Shown: piece after piece, positions 31,642 through 39,936 of the stretch | How positions within the stretch are numbered: position 1 is the stretch's first letter | Layout: every line of letters begins with the position of its first letter | Assembly: GCF_001544835.2 (NCBI RefSeq) | Contig: NZ_FCNX02000028.1 | Location: forward strand, 1-44,310 | DNA length: 44,310 bases | Direction: 5' to 3' | From: Caballeronia fortuita | GTDB taxonomy: Bacteria; Pseudomonadota; Gammaproteobacteria; Burkholderiales; Burkholderiaceae | Translations under genes and position numbers: made by a program | The notes under the pieces: generated by a model | The model's database searches: none | Told to the model about the DNA's origin: nothing | Seen by the model: only the letters and a program-made list of their open reading frames with translations

Positions 31642-33048
31642 ATGGCGACATGGAAACCCGATCCGAGCTTCTACCCTTCCCCGCGCCTCGCGGCGAAAGC
31701 GCCGCGTGAAACGCTGGCCTATGTCGCGACCTTCGATCCCGAGCGCAAGTCGCCCGACAAGATCGCGGTGGTCGATGTCGATCCGGATTCGCCGGACTAT
31801 ACGAAAATCGTCGGCGAAGTCGCGATGCCCGATACCGGCGACGAACTGCATCACTTCGGCTGGAACGCGTGCTCGTCGTGCCTGTGCCCGAACGCGCCGC
31901 ATCCGCACATGGAGCGGCGCTATCTCGTCGTGCCGGGGCTGCGTTCGTCGCGCGTGCATATCATCGATACGAAGCCCGATCCGAAGAAGCCGGTCATCGT
32001 GAAGACGATCGAGCCGGAAGAACTCGCGGAAAAAACCGGCTATACGCGGCCTCACACCGTGCATTGCGGGCCGGGCGGCATCTACATCACCGCGCTCGGC
32101 AACGCCGAAGGCAAAGCGCCCGGCGGCGTGCTGCTGCTCGATCAGCAAAGCTTCGATCCGCTCGGCCGCTGGGAAGTGGATCGCGGCCCGCAACAACTTG
32201 CGTATGACGGCTGGTGGCATCTCGGTTACGACACGATGGTCACGAGCGAATGGGGCACGCCCGATACCTTCGAGAACGGCCTCGTGCCCGAACTCCTGCT
32301 CGGAGCGAAGTACGGGCGCAAGCTGCATTTCTGGGACTTCACGAAGCGCAAGCATATCCAGGAGATCGATTTCGGCGACGAGTATCAACTCGTTTTCGAG
32401 TTGCGTCCCGCGCACGATCCGACCAAGGCGTACGGCTTCGTCAATTGCGTGATCAGTCTGAAGGATCTGTCGTCGTCGATCTGGACCTGGTATCGCGACG
32501 GAGATAAATGGGCGGTGAAAAAGATCATCGACATTCCCGCCGAACCCGCCGACGCGAGCGTGCTGCCGCCCTTGCTGCAAGGCTTCGGCGCGGTGCCGCC
32601 GCTCGTCTCCGATATCGATCTGTCGATGGACGACCGCTTCCTCTACGTGTCGTGCTGGGGCACGGGCGACATGCTGCAATACGACGTCTCCGATCCCTTC
32701 GCGCCCAAGCTGACGGGCAAGGTCCGCATCGGCGGCGTGGTCGCGCGGGCGACGCATCCGGGCGCGAAAAACGGCACAGGCAATGGCGCGCTCAATGGCG
32801 GCCCGCAGATGGTCGAAGTGAGCCGCGACGGCCGGCGCGTCTACTTCACGAACTCGCTGTACGGCGCGGTCGATGCGCAGTTCTATCCCGAAGGCATCGA
32901 CGGCTGGATGGTGAAGCTCGACGCCGGCCCCGATGGCGGTCTTGCCGTCGACGAGAAGTTTTTCATCGACTGGCCGAAGGGGCATCGGCCGCATCAGATC
33001 CGTCTTCAAGGCGGCGACTGCTCGTCCGATTCGTATTGCTATCCCTGA
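31642..33048 (+). CDS. mtoX: SBP56-family methanethiol oxidase (selenium-binding protein)
   Basis: A 468-residue protein of the SBP56 family, a seven-bladed beta-propeller. Bacterial and human members (MtoX/SELENBP1) oxidise methanethiol to formaldehyde, H2S and H2O2 using copper. Diagnostic segments are LHHFGWNACSSCLCPNAPHP (CSSC pair at about residues 81-84), RPHTVHCGPGGIYITALGN, DGWWHLGYDTMVTSEWGTP and FLYVSCWGTGDMLQYDVSDP. Length is normal for the family. No Sec signal is present at the chosen start; periplasmic MtoX proteins have one, so this copy is predicted cytosolic. GGAGACGCAG precedes the ATG. A polytopic membrane protein follows after 20 bases. The mtoA, mtoC and mtoD partners described in Hyphomicrobium are not here. 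Confidence 0.9.
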   Translation: MATWKPDPSFYPSPRLAAKAPRETLAYVATFDPERKSPDKIAVVDVDPDSPDYTKIVGEVAMPDTGDELHHFGWNACSSCLCPNAPHPHMERRYLVVPGLRSSRVHIIDTKPDPKKPVIVKTIEPEELAEKTGYTRPHTVHCGPGGIYITALGNAEGKAPGGVLLLDQQSFDPLGRWEVDRGPQQLAYDGWWHLGYDTMVTSEWGTPDTFENGLVPELLLGAKYGRKLHFWDFTKRKHIQEIDFGDEYQLVFELRPAHDPTKAYGFVNCVISLKDLSSSIWTWYRDGDKWAVKKIIDIPAEPADASVLPPLLQGFGAVPPLVSDIDLSMDDRFLYVSCWGTGDMLQYDVSDPFAPKLTGKVRIGGVVARATHPGAKNGTGNGALNGGPQMVEVSRDGRRVYFTNSLYGAVDAQFYPEGIDGWMVKLDAGPDGGLAVDEKFFIDWPKGHRPHQIRLQGGDCSSDSYCYP

Positions 33049-33068
33049 TTCGACGCGAGCCTCGCCGC

Positions 33069-33692
33069 ATGGATGCCGCATCGCCCGCGCTTCTCGCCAC
33101 CGCCGCGGGCCTCGGCGCGTTTCACGGGCTCAATCCCGCGATGGGCTGGCTCTTCGCCGTCGCGCTCGGCCTCTATGCGCGAAGCCGGCGGGTCGCGCTC
33201 GTGTCCCTCGTGCCGATCGCGCTCGGGCATGCTGCATCGGTCGCGCTCGTGCTCGCAGGCGCGCTCACGCTCGGCGCGGCGATCGGCCATGACATGCTGG
33301 CGCGCGCGTGCGGGACGCTGCTGATCGGCTGGGGCGTGTGGAGCGCGTGGCGCGGGCACCGGGGCCGGCCGACCGTCGGCATGCGCACCGGACTCGCGGG
33401 GCTTGCGCTGTGGTCATTCGTGATGTCGAGCGCGCACGGCGCGGGGCTGATGCTCGTGCCGGCGCTCCTGCCGCTCTGCTCGGACGCGGTTGCACATACG
33501 GCGATCGAAGCGAGCGCGCTCGCGTTGAGCGTCCACACCGGCGCGATGCTCGTCGTGATCGCGGTGATATCGATGTTCGCGATGTCGGTTCAGGAACGCG
33601 GCGGGCTCGGCTTCTTGCGAAGCGGCTGGATCAACGTCGATTGGCTCTGGAGCGCAGCGTTGATCGCATGCGGCGTGTTTCTGTTCGTCTGA
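33069..33692 (+). CDS. Polytopic membrane protein linked to methanethiol oxidase
   Basis: A 207-residue protein with about six TM helices. The N-terminal LGAFHGLNPAMGWLFAVALG motif and a later FVMSSAHGAGLMLVPALL (a second conserved His-Gly) resemble the metal/His-containing helices of the NicO/UreH-like and DsbD-like transporter superfamily, though the match is loose. It lies 20 bases after the SBP56 stop and is probably co-transcribed. Possible roles are copper delivery, thiol or sulfide export, or redox coupling for the oxidase; none is shown. The ATG at 33069 lacks a strong ribosome site, fitting translational coupling. Confidence 0.78.
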   Translation: MDAASPALLATAAGLGAFHGLNPAMGWLFAVALGLYARSRRVALVSLVPIALGHAASVALVLAGALTLGAAIGHDMLARACGTLLIGWGVWSAWRGHRGRPTVGMRTGLAGLALWSFVMSSAHGAGLMLVPALLPLCSDAVAHTAIEASALALSVHTGAMLVVIAVISMFAMSVQERGGLGFLRSGWINVDWLWSAALIACGVFLFV

Positions 33693-33735
33693 CGCCGACG
33701 CCGACGCCTCCAGCCCCGACTCCTTCGCGCACATC

Positions 33736-33787
33736 GCATTTTGCATACATCATGCGCGATGGCATTTCGCATGCATCGTGCGCAATT
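33736..33787. repeat. Two tandem imperfect 26-bp repeats at the RND operon end
   Basis: Bases 33736-33761 and 33762-33787 align without gaps at 21 of 26 positions. The second copy runs into the stop codon of the outer-membrane efflux gene. The units contain internal dyads (TGCATACATCATGC-like), so the RNA could fold. No T-run terminator is visible. Confidence 0.45.
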
Positions 33788-35268
33788 CATTCGCGCCGCG
33801 AGACTTCCTCCGCGCTCGGCAGCTCGGCCGAGGTCCAGCCGCCGCCGAGCGCTTTAACGAGCGCGACGCTCGCCGCCATGCGCCGCCGTTCGATACGCAC
33901 CGCCGCGCGTTGATCCGACAGCACGATCGCCTGCGTCACCACGACGCTCAGATACGTGATCGCGCCGTTCTCGTAGCGATTGCCCACTTTGCCGAGCGCG
34001 CGCTGGGCGGCGTCGACTGCCTGTCGCTGCGCTTCGCTTTCGCGGCGCAATACGTCGAGCGCGTTCAGGTTGTCTTCTACCTGCCCGAACGCGACGAGGA
34101 CCGTCTGCCGGTAATCGGCGACGTTCTCGTCGTAGGCGGCGCGCGCCGCATCGCGAGCCGCCGCGCGACCGCCGAAATCCAGCACGGTGAATGCGAGTTG
34201 CGGCCCGAGCGACCAGAAGCGGCTCGGCGCTTCGAGCCACGACGTGAAGCGCGTCGCTTCGAGACCGCCCGTTGCAGCGAGCAGCAGGTTCGGGAAGAAC
34301 GCCGCCGTCGCCACGCCGACGCGCGCATTTGCCTCCGCGACGCGCCGCTCGGCCGCCGCGATATCCGGCCGCCGTTCGAGCAGCGCGGACGGCACGCTGA
34401 GCGGCAAGGCCGCGAGCGCCGCCGATGGCTGTGGCGAATGCGCTTCGTTGAGCGGCGCGACATCGAGCGTGAAGTTCGACGGATTCTCGCCGACGAGTAT
34501 CGCGATCGCATTGACGAGGCTCGTGCGCGTCGTCTCCAGATCGATGAATTGCGCCTGCGTCGCCCGCAATTGCTCCTCGGCCTGCGCGACATCGGATTCC
34601 GCCGCGACGCCGCCCGCGAAACGATCGCGCGTGAGATCGAGCGCTTTCTCATAGGCTTGCAGCGTCGCCTGCAACAGCCGCTCTTCCTCGACGGTGCCGC
34701 GCAGATCGAAATAGTCGGTGGCGAGCTCGGCCTGCATCGACAGAATCGCGCTTTGCAGATCCGCGGCGCTCGCCTGCGCTTGCGCACGTCCGCCTTCCAC
34801 TGCGCGTGAAATGCGGCCCCACAGGTCCGGCTCCCACGAGATTTGCGCGTCGATCAGATAGTCGGGCACGGTGACGCCCGCGCTCGATTTGTACAGCACG
34901 TTGGACGACACGCGCGACTGATTGAACGCGGCGTTCGCGGTGACCGTCGGAAAGTATGCCGAACGCGCTTGCGCGGCCGCCGCGCGCGCGCCGCGAAAAC
35001 GCGCGGCCGCTGCGGCAACGGTCTGGTTCGCGGTCGCGACGCGCGCTTCGAGCGCGTTCAGTTGCGGGTCGCCATAGACTTCCCACCACGGCGCGCGCGG
35101 CTTCGCGTCGGCGGGCTGCGCGGGCTTCCAGTCTTGCGATGCCGATGCACTCGCCTTATACGATGCAGGCACCGGCACATCGGGGCGAACGTAATCCGGA
35201 CCCATCGCACAGCCGCCCAATGCGACGATAGCGAGCCATGCAACGAGTCGTGCCGATGCCCGCATCAT
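33787..35268 (-). CDS. RND efflux outer-membrane factor (OprM/NodT family)
   Basis: A 493-residue lipoprotein. The signal ends in LGGCAMGPDY with a lipobox Cys, followed by the family start PDYVRPDVPVPASY. Two outer-membrane efflux repeats (about residues 70-270 and 280-480) contain the characteristic YFDLRGTVEEERLLQATLQA and SAYFPTVTANAAFNQSR segments in repeat 1, and RRPDIAAAERRVAEANARVG with AAFFPNLLLAATGG in repeat 2. It forms the outer-membrane channel of the tripartite pump. Its start codon overlaps the stop of the adaptor gene (TGATG), so translation is coupled. Two ATGs and a GTG are consecutive at the start; 35268 is chosen. Confidence 0.93.
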   Translation of the reverse strand: MMRASARLVAWLAIVALGGCAMGPDYVRPDVPVPASYKASASASQDWKPAQPADAKPRAPWWEVYGDPQLNALEARVATANQTVAAAAARFRGARAAAAQARSAYFPTVTANAAFNQSRVSSNVLYKSSAGVTVPDYLIDAQISWEPDLWGRISRAVEGGRAQAQASAADLQSAILSMQAELATDYFDLRGTVEEERLLQATLQAYEKALDLTRDRFAGGVAAESDVAQAEEQLRATQAQFIDLETTRTSLVNAIAILVGENPSNFTLDVAPLNEAHSPQPSAALAALPLSVPSALLERRPDIAAAERRVAEANARVGVATAAFFPNLLLAATGGLEATRFTSWLEAPSRFWSLGPQLAFTVLDFGGRAAARDAARAAYDENVADYRQTVLVAFGQVEDNLNALDVLRRESEAQRQAVDAAQRALGKVGNRYENGAITYLSVVVTQAIVLSDQRAAVRIERRRMAASVALVKALGGGWTSAELPSAEEVSRRE

Positions 35269-36476
35269 CACGACTCGCTTCCTTCCGCTTTCGCTGCGCC
35301 GCCGCTCGCGGCTTCGCCCGCACGCGCGCGGCCTATGCGCACCGACGCGCCATCGATGATCGAATCGGGCGGGTTCACGATCACGCGTTCATCGCCATTC
35401 AATCCCGAGACGATGGACACGCGCGTGCCGTAATCCGTGCCGAGCGTGATCGGCAGGAGCTTCACGCGATTGTTTGCATCGACGCTCGCGGCATGCACGC
35501 CATCGGGACGAAACAGCAGTGCGTTGCCCGGCAGCGTGTACGAAGGATTCGCGCTCGTGAGACGAAAGCGCACTTGCGCATACGCGCCCGCGAGCAACTC
35601 GCCGGTCGGGTTCTTCACGTCGACTTCGACGCGCATCGTGCGCGCGACGGGATCGACCGCGCCCGACGTGCGCACCGTGACGCCCTCGAACTTTCGATTG
35701 CGTTCCTCGTTGAGCAGCAGTTCGGCGGGCAAGCCGACCGTGACCATGCGCGCATAGGCCTGCGGCACATCGACGAACACGCGCAGTGTCGACGCATCCT
35801 GAATGTGAAACAGCTCGCGTCCGGAAGCGCCGCTGCCTGCATCGATCAACTGGCCGACATCGGTATTGCGCGCGGTGACGACGCCATCGAAAGGCGCATA
35901 GATCTTCTGAAACGACACGAGCTGTTCGAGCCGCGATACGTTCGCCTGCGCCGCATTGAACGCCGCTTCTTTCGCGAGCATGTCGCCGTTCTTCTCATCG
36001 GTCTCCTGACGCGAGACCGAATTGTTCTTCAGCATCTGCGCCCAGCGTTCCGATGTCGTCCGTGCAAGCAAATAGTTTGCGCGCGCCGTTTGCGCATCGG
36101 CGCGCGCCTGGCGAAGCTGATCGTTGATCTCGGGCGCATCGATCTCCGCGAGCAACTGGCCCTTCTTCACCTTCGTGCCGATATCGACGGTCCAGCGCTT
36201 CAGATAGCCATTGGTGCGCGCGAAGATCGGCGCGTCGGTGTATGCGCGGATATCGCCCGCGAGCACGAGGTCTTGCGACGCCTTCATGCGCGTCGGCTTG
36301 ATGACCTCGACGGTCTGCATGCCATGCTCGCTCGCGTCGCGTTCGAGTTCGGCATGCGCCGCGTGCCGCGACCATATCCCTTGCGCGATGAGCGCGACGA
36401 TGATCACGAGCGCGATCACGAGCCATAAGCGCCCTCGCCGCCTGTTGCCCGATCGTTGCGACAACTGCTCTTCCAT
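35268..36476 (-). CDS. RND efflux periplasmic adaptor (membrane fusion protein)
   Basis: A 402-residue protein. An uncleaved N-terminal membrane anchor (about 17-35) is followed by the HlyD-like barrel-sandwich (lipoyl) domain: FARTNGYLKRWTVDIGTKVKK and QKIYAPFDGVVTARNTDVGQ are the two half-motifs that flank the alpha-hairpin (110-180). Beta-barrel and membrane-proximal domains follow (about 210-380). It joins the inner-membrane pump to the outer-membrane channel. It starts 27 bases after the pump stop. The C-terminus is Ala/Gly-rich. The substrate class cannot be read from the adaptor. Confidence 0.93.
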   Translation of the reverse strand: MEEQLSQRSGNRRRGRLWLVIALVIIVALIAQGIWSRHAAHAELERDASEHGMQTVEVIKPTRMKASQDLVLAGDIRAYTDAPIFARTNGYLKRWTVDIGTKVKKGQLLAEIDAPEINDQLRQARADAQTARANYLLARTTSERWAQMLKNNSVSRQETDEKNGDMLAKEAAFNAAQANVSRLEQLVSFQKIYAPFDGVVTARNTDVGQLIDAGSGASGRELFHIQDASTLRVFVDVPQAYARMVTVGLPAELLLNEERNRKFEGVTVRTSGAVDPVARTMRVEVDVKNPTGELLAGAYAQVRFRLTSANPSYTLPGNALLFRPDGVHAASVDANNRVKLLPITLGTDYGTRVSIVSGLNGDERVIVNPPDSIIDGASVRIGRARAGEAASGGAAKAEGSES

Positions 36477-36503
36477 TCTTGCTCCGCCTGCTGTTCGATT
36501 GTT

Positions 36504-39500
36504 TTATTGCGCCGCTTCTTTCGCCGCCGGTTTCGGGCCCTTGCCGCGCGCTTCCATCCACCGATAGACGATCGAGAACACCACCGGCACGAAGAACAGC
36601 GTCGCGACGGTGCCGACCATGAGGCCGCCGATTACCGCGCGACCGAGCGGTGCGTTCTGCTCGCCGCCTTCGCCGAGACCGATCGCCATCGGCACCATGC
36701 CGATCATCATCGCGAGCGCCGTCATCAGCACCGGCCTGAATCGCGTGTAGCCCGCTTCGAGCGCGGAGCGCAACGCATCGCCATGTTCGGCGAGCGCCGT
36801 GCGCGCGAAGCTCACGACGAGAATGCTGTTCGCCGTCGCGATGCCGATACACATGATCGCGCCGGTCAGCGCGGGAATCGACAGCGTCGTATGCGTGAGG
36901 AACAACATCCACACGATGCCCGCAAGGGCGCCCGGCAATGCGGTGATGATGATGAACGGGTCGAGCCACGACTGGAAGTTCACGACGATCAGCAAGTACA
37001 CGAGCACGACCGCCAGAATGAGACCGAACGCGAGACCGGAGAACGAACCGTTCATCGTTTCGACCTGACCGCGCATGTCGATCGTCGAGCCTTTGGGCAA
37101 CTCGCCGCGCGCTTCGTCGATGATGCGCTGCACGTCGTCCGATACCGCGCCGAGATCGCGCCGCTCGGTGCTCGCATAAAGATTGATGGTGGTCTGCGCG
37201 TTGTAGTGATACACGACGGCATCGCGCGCGCTGCGCGACAGCGATGCGAGCGCGCCGAGAATGTTGGTCTTCCCGCTCGACGATGTCACCGGAATGTTCG
37301 CCACCGATTGCAGCGAGTTCATGTCGTATTGCGGCGCGGTCGTGATGACGTTATAGCTCACGCCATTCACCGGATTGAGCCAGAACGTGGGCGTCGTCTG
37401 CTGGCTGCCGGAAAGTGTGATGAGCAGATTGTTCGCGACGTCGCGCTGTGTGAAGCCCGCCTGCAAGGCCTTCGTGCGATCGACTTCCACGTTGATCGAC
37501 GGCAGATCGGAAGGCTGCTGGATGCGTGCATCGACGAGACCCGGCACGCGGCGAATCTTCTCCAGCATGCGATTGGCAAGCGCGCGATTGCCGCGCACGT
37601 CGCGCCCGGTAATGGCGATATCGATCGGCGCGGGCACGCCGAAGTTGAGGATCTGGCTCACGATATCCGCGGGCAAAAACGAAAACGTCACGCCGGGAAA
37701 CTCCTGCGGCAGACGTCTTCTCAACTCGTGAATGTAGTCTTCGGTCGGCGCGTGATCTTCGTTGAGGCTGATGAGCACGTCGGCATCCGCGGAACTCACG
37801 GTGCCCGTGTTGTTGTACGAGAGATTGATGCCCGATACCGGCAGTCCCATGTTGTCGATGATCGAGCGGATCTCGCCGCGTGGAATCAATTGCCTGATGC
37901 GCGCATCGACGCGATCCGTAAGCGCCGCTGTTTCTTCGATACGTGTCCCGGTTTTCGCGCGCATATGCAGCGCGATCACGCCCGAATCGATGGAAGGAAA
38001 GAAGTCGCGCCCGAGAAACGGTGCGAGTCCGAGAGACAGCACGCAGCATAGAAGAAAGAGCGATGCGAAGCGTCCCGGATGCGCGAGTTGCGCTTCGAGA
38101 AAGCGTCGATAGCGATGACGCACGGATTCGAAATGACGCTCGAATCCAAGATGAATGCGCACGAACGGATTGCGCGAGCCCTTCATCGATTCGACATCGC
38201 CGCCCATATGCTCGTGATGGCGCAACAGATACTTCGCGAGCGTCGGGATCAGCGTGCGCGAGAAGAAGTACGACGCGAGCATCGCGAACACGACGGCCTC
38301 GGCCATCGGCACGAAGAGATAATGCGCGACGCCCGTGAGCAGGAACATCGGCAAGAAAACGATGCAGATGGAGAGCGTCGAGACGAGCGTCGGCACCGCG
38401 ATCTGCTGCGCGCCATCGAGGATGGCCTGCTCCAGTTCCTTGCCCTGTTCGAGATTCTGGCTGATGTTTTCGATTGCAACGGTCGCGTCGTCGACGAGAA
38501 TACCCACTGCCAACGCGAGGCCGCCCAGCGTCATGATATTGATGGTCTGGCCGATCGCGGAAAGCGCGACGATCGATGTCAGCATCGATAGCGGTATCGA
38601 GATTGCGATGATGAGCGTCGCGCGCCAGCTTCCGAGGAACAACAGGACCATCAACGCCGTGAGACCCGCTGCGATCACCGCTTCGCGCAGCACGCCCGAC
38701 ACCGATGCGCGCACGAACAACGATTGATCCGCGACCGGCTCGATCTTCAGCGACTCGGGCACCATGCCGCGCAATGTCGGCAAGAGGTTCTTCACGCGCG
38801 CGACGATATCGAGCGTCGATGCATTGCCGCTCTTGTTGATCGTGAGTAGCGATGCGCGCGTGCCGTTCACGCGCACGATGTTGGTCTGCGGCTGAAAGCC
38901 ATCGCGCACATGCGCGACATCCTTGATATAGATCGTGCCGCCGGGACCGGTGCGAATCGGTATGTCGTTCAGCCCTTCTATCGACGATGGACTCGCATTC
39001 AGGCCGACCGAATATTCCGTCGAACCGATTTTCGTCGTGCCCGTCGGCAGAATGAGGTTCTGCGCGCTGATCGCATTGACGACATCGGTAGGCGCGAGGT
39101 TCTTCGCCTGCAACTTGCGCGAGTCGATATCGACCATGATCTGACGCTGCTTGCCGCCATAAGGCAAAGGCACGGAAGCGCCCTGCACCGTCGCGAGCTG
39201 CGTCTTCAGGAAGCTATTGCCGAAGTCGTAGAGCTGTTGCTCGGTGAGTTCCATCGACGATAACGCGAGCCGAAGGATCGGCACCGTCGATGCATTGAAG
39301 CGCAATATATTTGGCGGCGTGATGCCCGGCGGCAGCGAGCGCAATTGCGTTTGCGAAAGCGCGGTGATCTCGGCGATAGCTTCATCGACATTCGCACCCG
39401 GCTGAAAGTAGATGCGAATCACCGCAATGCCCGGCAGCGATTCGGACTCGATATGCTCGATGTCGTTCACCGCTACCGATAAGCCGCGCTCGTAGTTGAG

Positions 39501-39692
39501 CGTGATGCGGCGCTCCATCTGATCGGGCGGCAAGCCTGTATAAGACCAGATGACGCTGACGACAGGAATATCGATGTTGGGGAAGATATCGGTCGGCGTG
39601 CGCAGAATGACGAGCGGACCGATGATCAGCAAAAGCAGCGACAGGACGATGAACGTGTACGGTCGCTTGAGCGCGAGTCTGACGATCCACAT
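36504..39692 (-). CDS. RND efflux inner-membrane permease (AcrB/MdtB-like)
   Basis: A 1062-residue, 12-TM proton antiporter with two large periplasmic loops. The family start MWIVRLALKRPYTFIVLSLL is followed by the porter domain. In TM4 the proton-relay Asp pair is present in LAVGILVDDATVAIENISQN (about residues 400-401). The C-terminal half has ALTGAIMCIGIATANSILVV and GGLMVGTVATLFFVPVVFSI. Overall pattern places it with HAE1-type (hydrophobic/amphiphilic) pumps rather than heavy-metal CusA types, because the TM4 motif is DDATVAIEN and the Met metal relay was not seen. GGGGCAGGCGG precedes the ATG. It is the first gene of the operon, before its adaptor, the reverse of the usual acrAB order. 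Confidence 0.93.
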   Translation of the reverse strand: MWIVRLALKRPYTFIVLSLLLLIIGPLVILRTPTDIFPNIDIPVVSVIWSYTGLPPDQMERRITLNYERGLSVAVNDIEHIESESLPGIAVIRIYFQPGANVDEAIAEITALSQTQLRSLPPGITPPNILRFNASTVPILRLALSSMELTEQQLYDFGNSFLKTQLATVQGASVPLPYGGKQRQIMVDIDSRKLQAKNLAPTDVVNAISAQNLILPTGTTKIGSTEYSVGLNASPSSIEGLNDIPIRTGPGGTIYIKDVAHVRDGFQPQTNIVRVNGTRASLLTINKSGNASTLDIVARVKNLLPTLRGMVPESLKIEPVADQSLFVRASVSGVLREAVIAAGLTALMVLLFLGSWRATLIIAISIPLSMLTSIVALSAIGQTINIMTLGGLALAVGILVDDATVAIENISQNLEQGKELEQAILDGAQQIAVPTLVSTLSICIVFLPMFLLTGVAHYLFVPMAEAVVFAMLASYFFSRTLIPTLAKYLLRHHEHMGGDVESMKGSRNPFVRIHLGFERHFESVRHRYRRFLEAQLAHPGRFASLFLLCCVLSLGLAPFLGRDFFPSIDSGVIALHMRAKTGTRIEETAALTDRVDARIRQLIPRGEIRSIIDNMGLPVSGINLSYNNTGTVSSADADVLISLNEDHAPTEDYIHELRRRLPQEFPGVTFSFLPADIVSQILNFGVPAPIDIAITGRDVRGNRALANRMLEKIRRVPGLVDARIQQPSDLPSINVEVDRTKALQAGFTQRDVANNLLITLSGSQQTTPTFWLNPVNGVSYNVITTAPQYDMNSLQSVANIPVTSSSGKTNILGALASLSRSARDAVVYHYNAQTTINLYASTERRDLGAVSDDVQRIIDEARGELPKGSTIDMRGQVETMNGSFSGLAFGLILAVVLVYLLIVVNFQSWLDPFIIITALPGALAGIVWMLFLTHTTLSIPALTGAIMCIGIATANSILVVSFARTALAEHGDALRSALEAGYTRFRPVLMTALAMMIGMVPMAIGLGEGGEQNAPLGRAVIGGLMVGTVATLFFVPVVFSIVYRWMEARGKGPKPAAKEAAQ

Positions 39693-39794
39693 CTAAATTC
39701 CGCCTGCCCCGATTGATGTTCGTTATTCGAATGCTTTTGCGACTGCCGCGCGAATGCAAACGCTACGATGACACAATTGAAGCTTACAAAACAA

Positions 39795-39804
39795 TTTGCG
39801 CAAA
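39795..39804. promoter_or_regulatory. TTTGCGCAAA palindrome upstream of the RND operon
   Basis: A perfect 10-base palindrome in an AT-rich patch 103 bases before the pump start codon. No regulator gene lies next to the operon. A TetR-, MarR- or LysR-type operator is possible. Confidence 0.35.
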
Positions 39805-39936
39805 CGGTTGCGAGGGTTTATGCGGAATGTTTTCTGCAGAAGAATGCGTGGCCGCACCCGAAGTAGAACACGCGCTCCAATTGGTGGGAATCGAATTGCG
39901 CCACGCGGAACGCGAGGCGCTTGACGCAATGAAGCG

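Noticed and set aside
31441..33081. 546-codon minus-strand frame opposite methanethiol oxidase
   Set aside because: The plus strand has an unmistakable SBP56 protein; the antisense product has no family features.
36456..38051. 531-codon plus-strand frame opposite the RND permease
   Set aside because: His/Arg/Asp-rich shadow; the minus strand encodes a complete RND pump.
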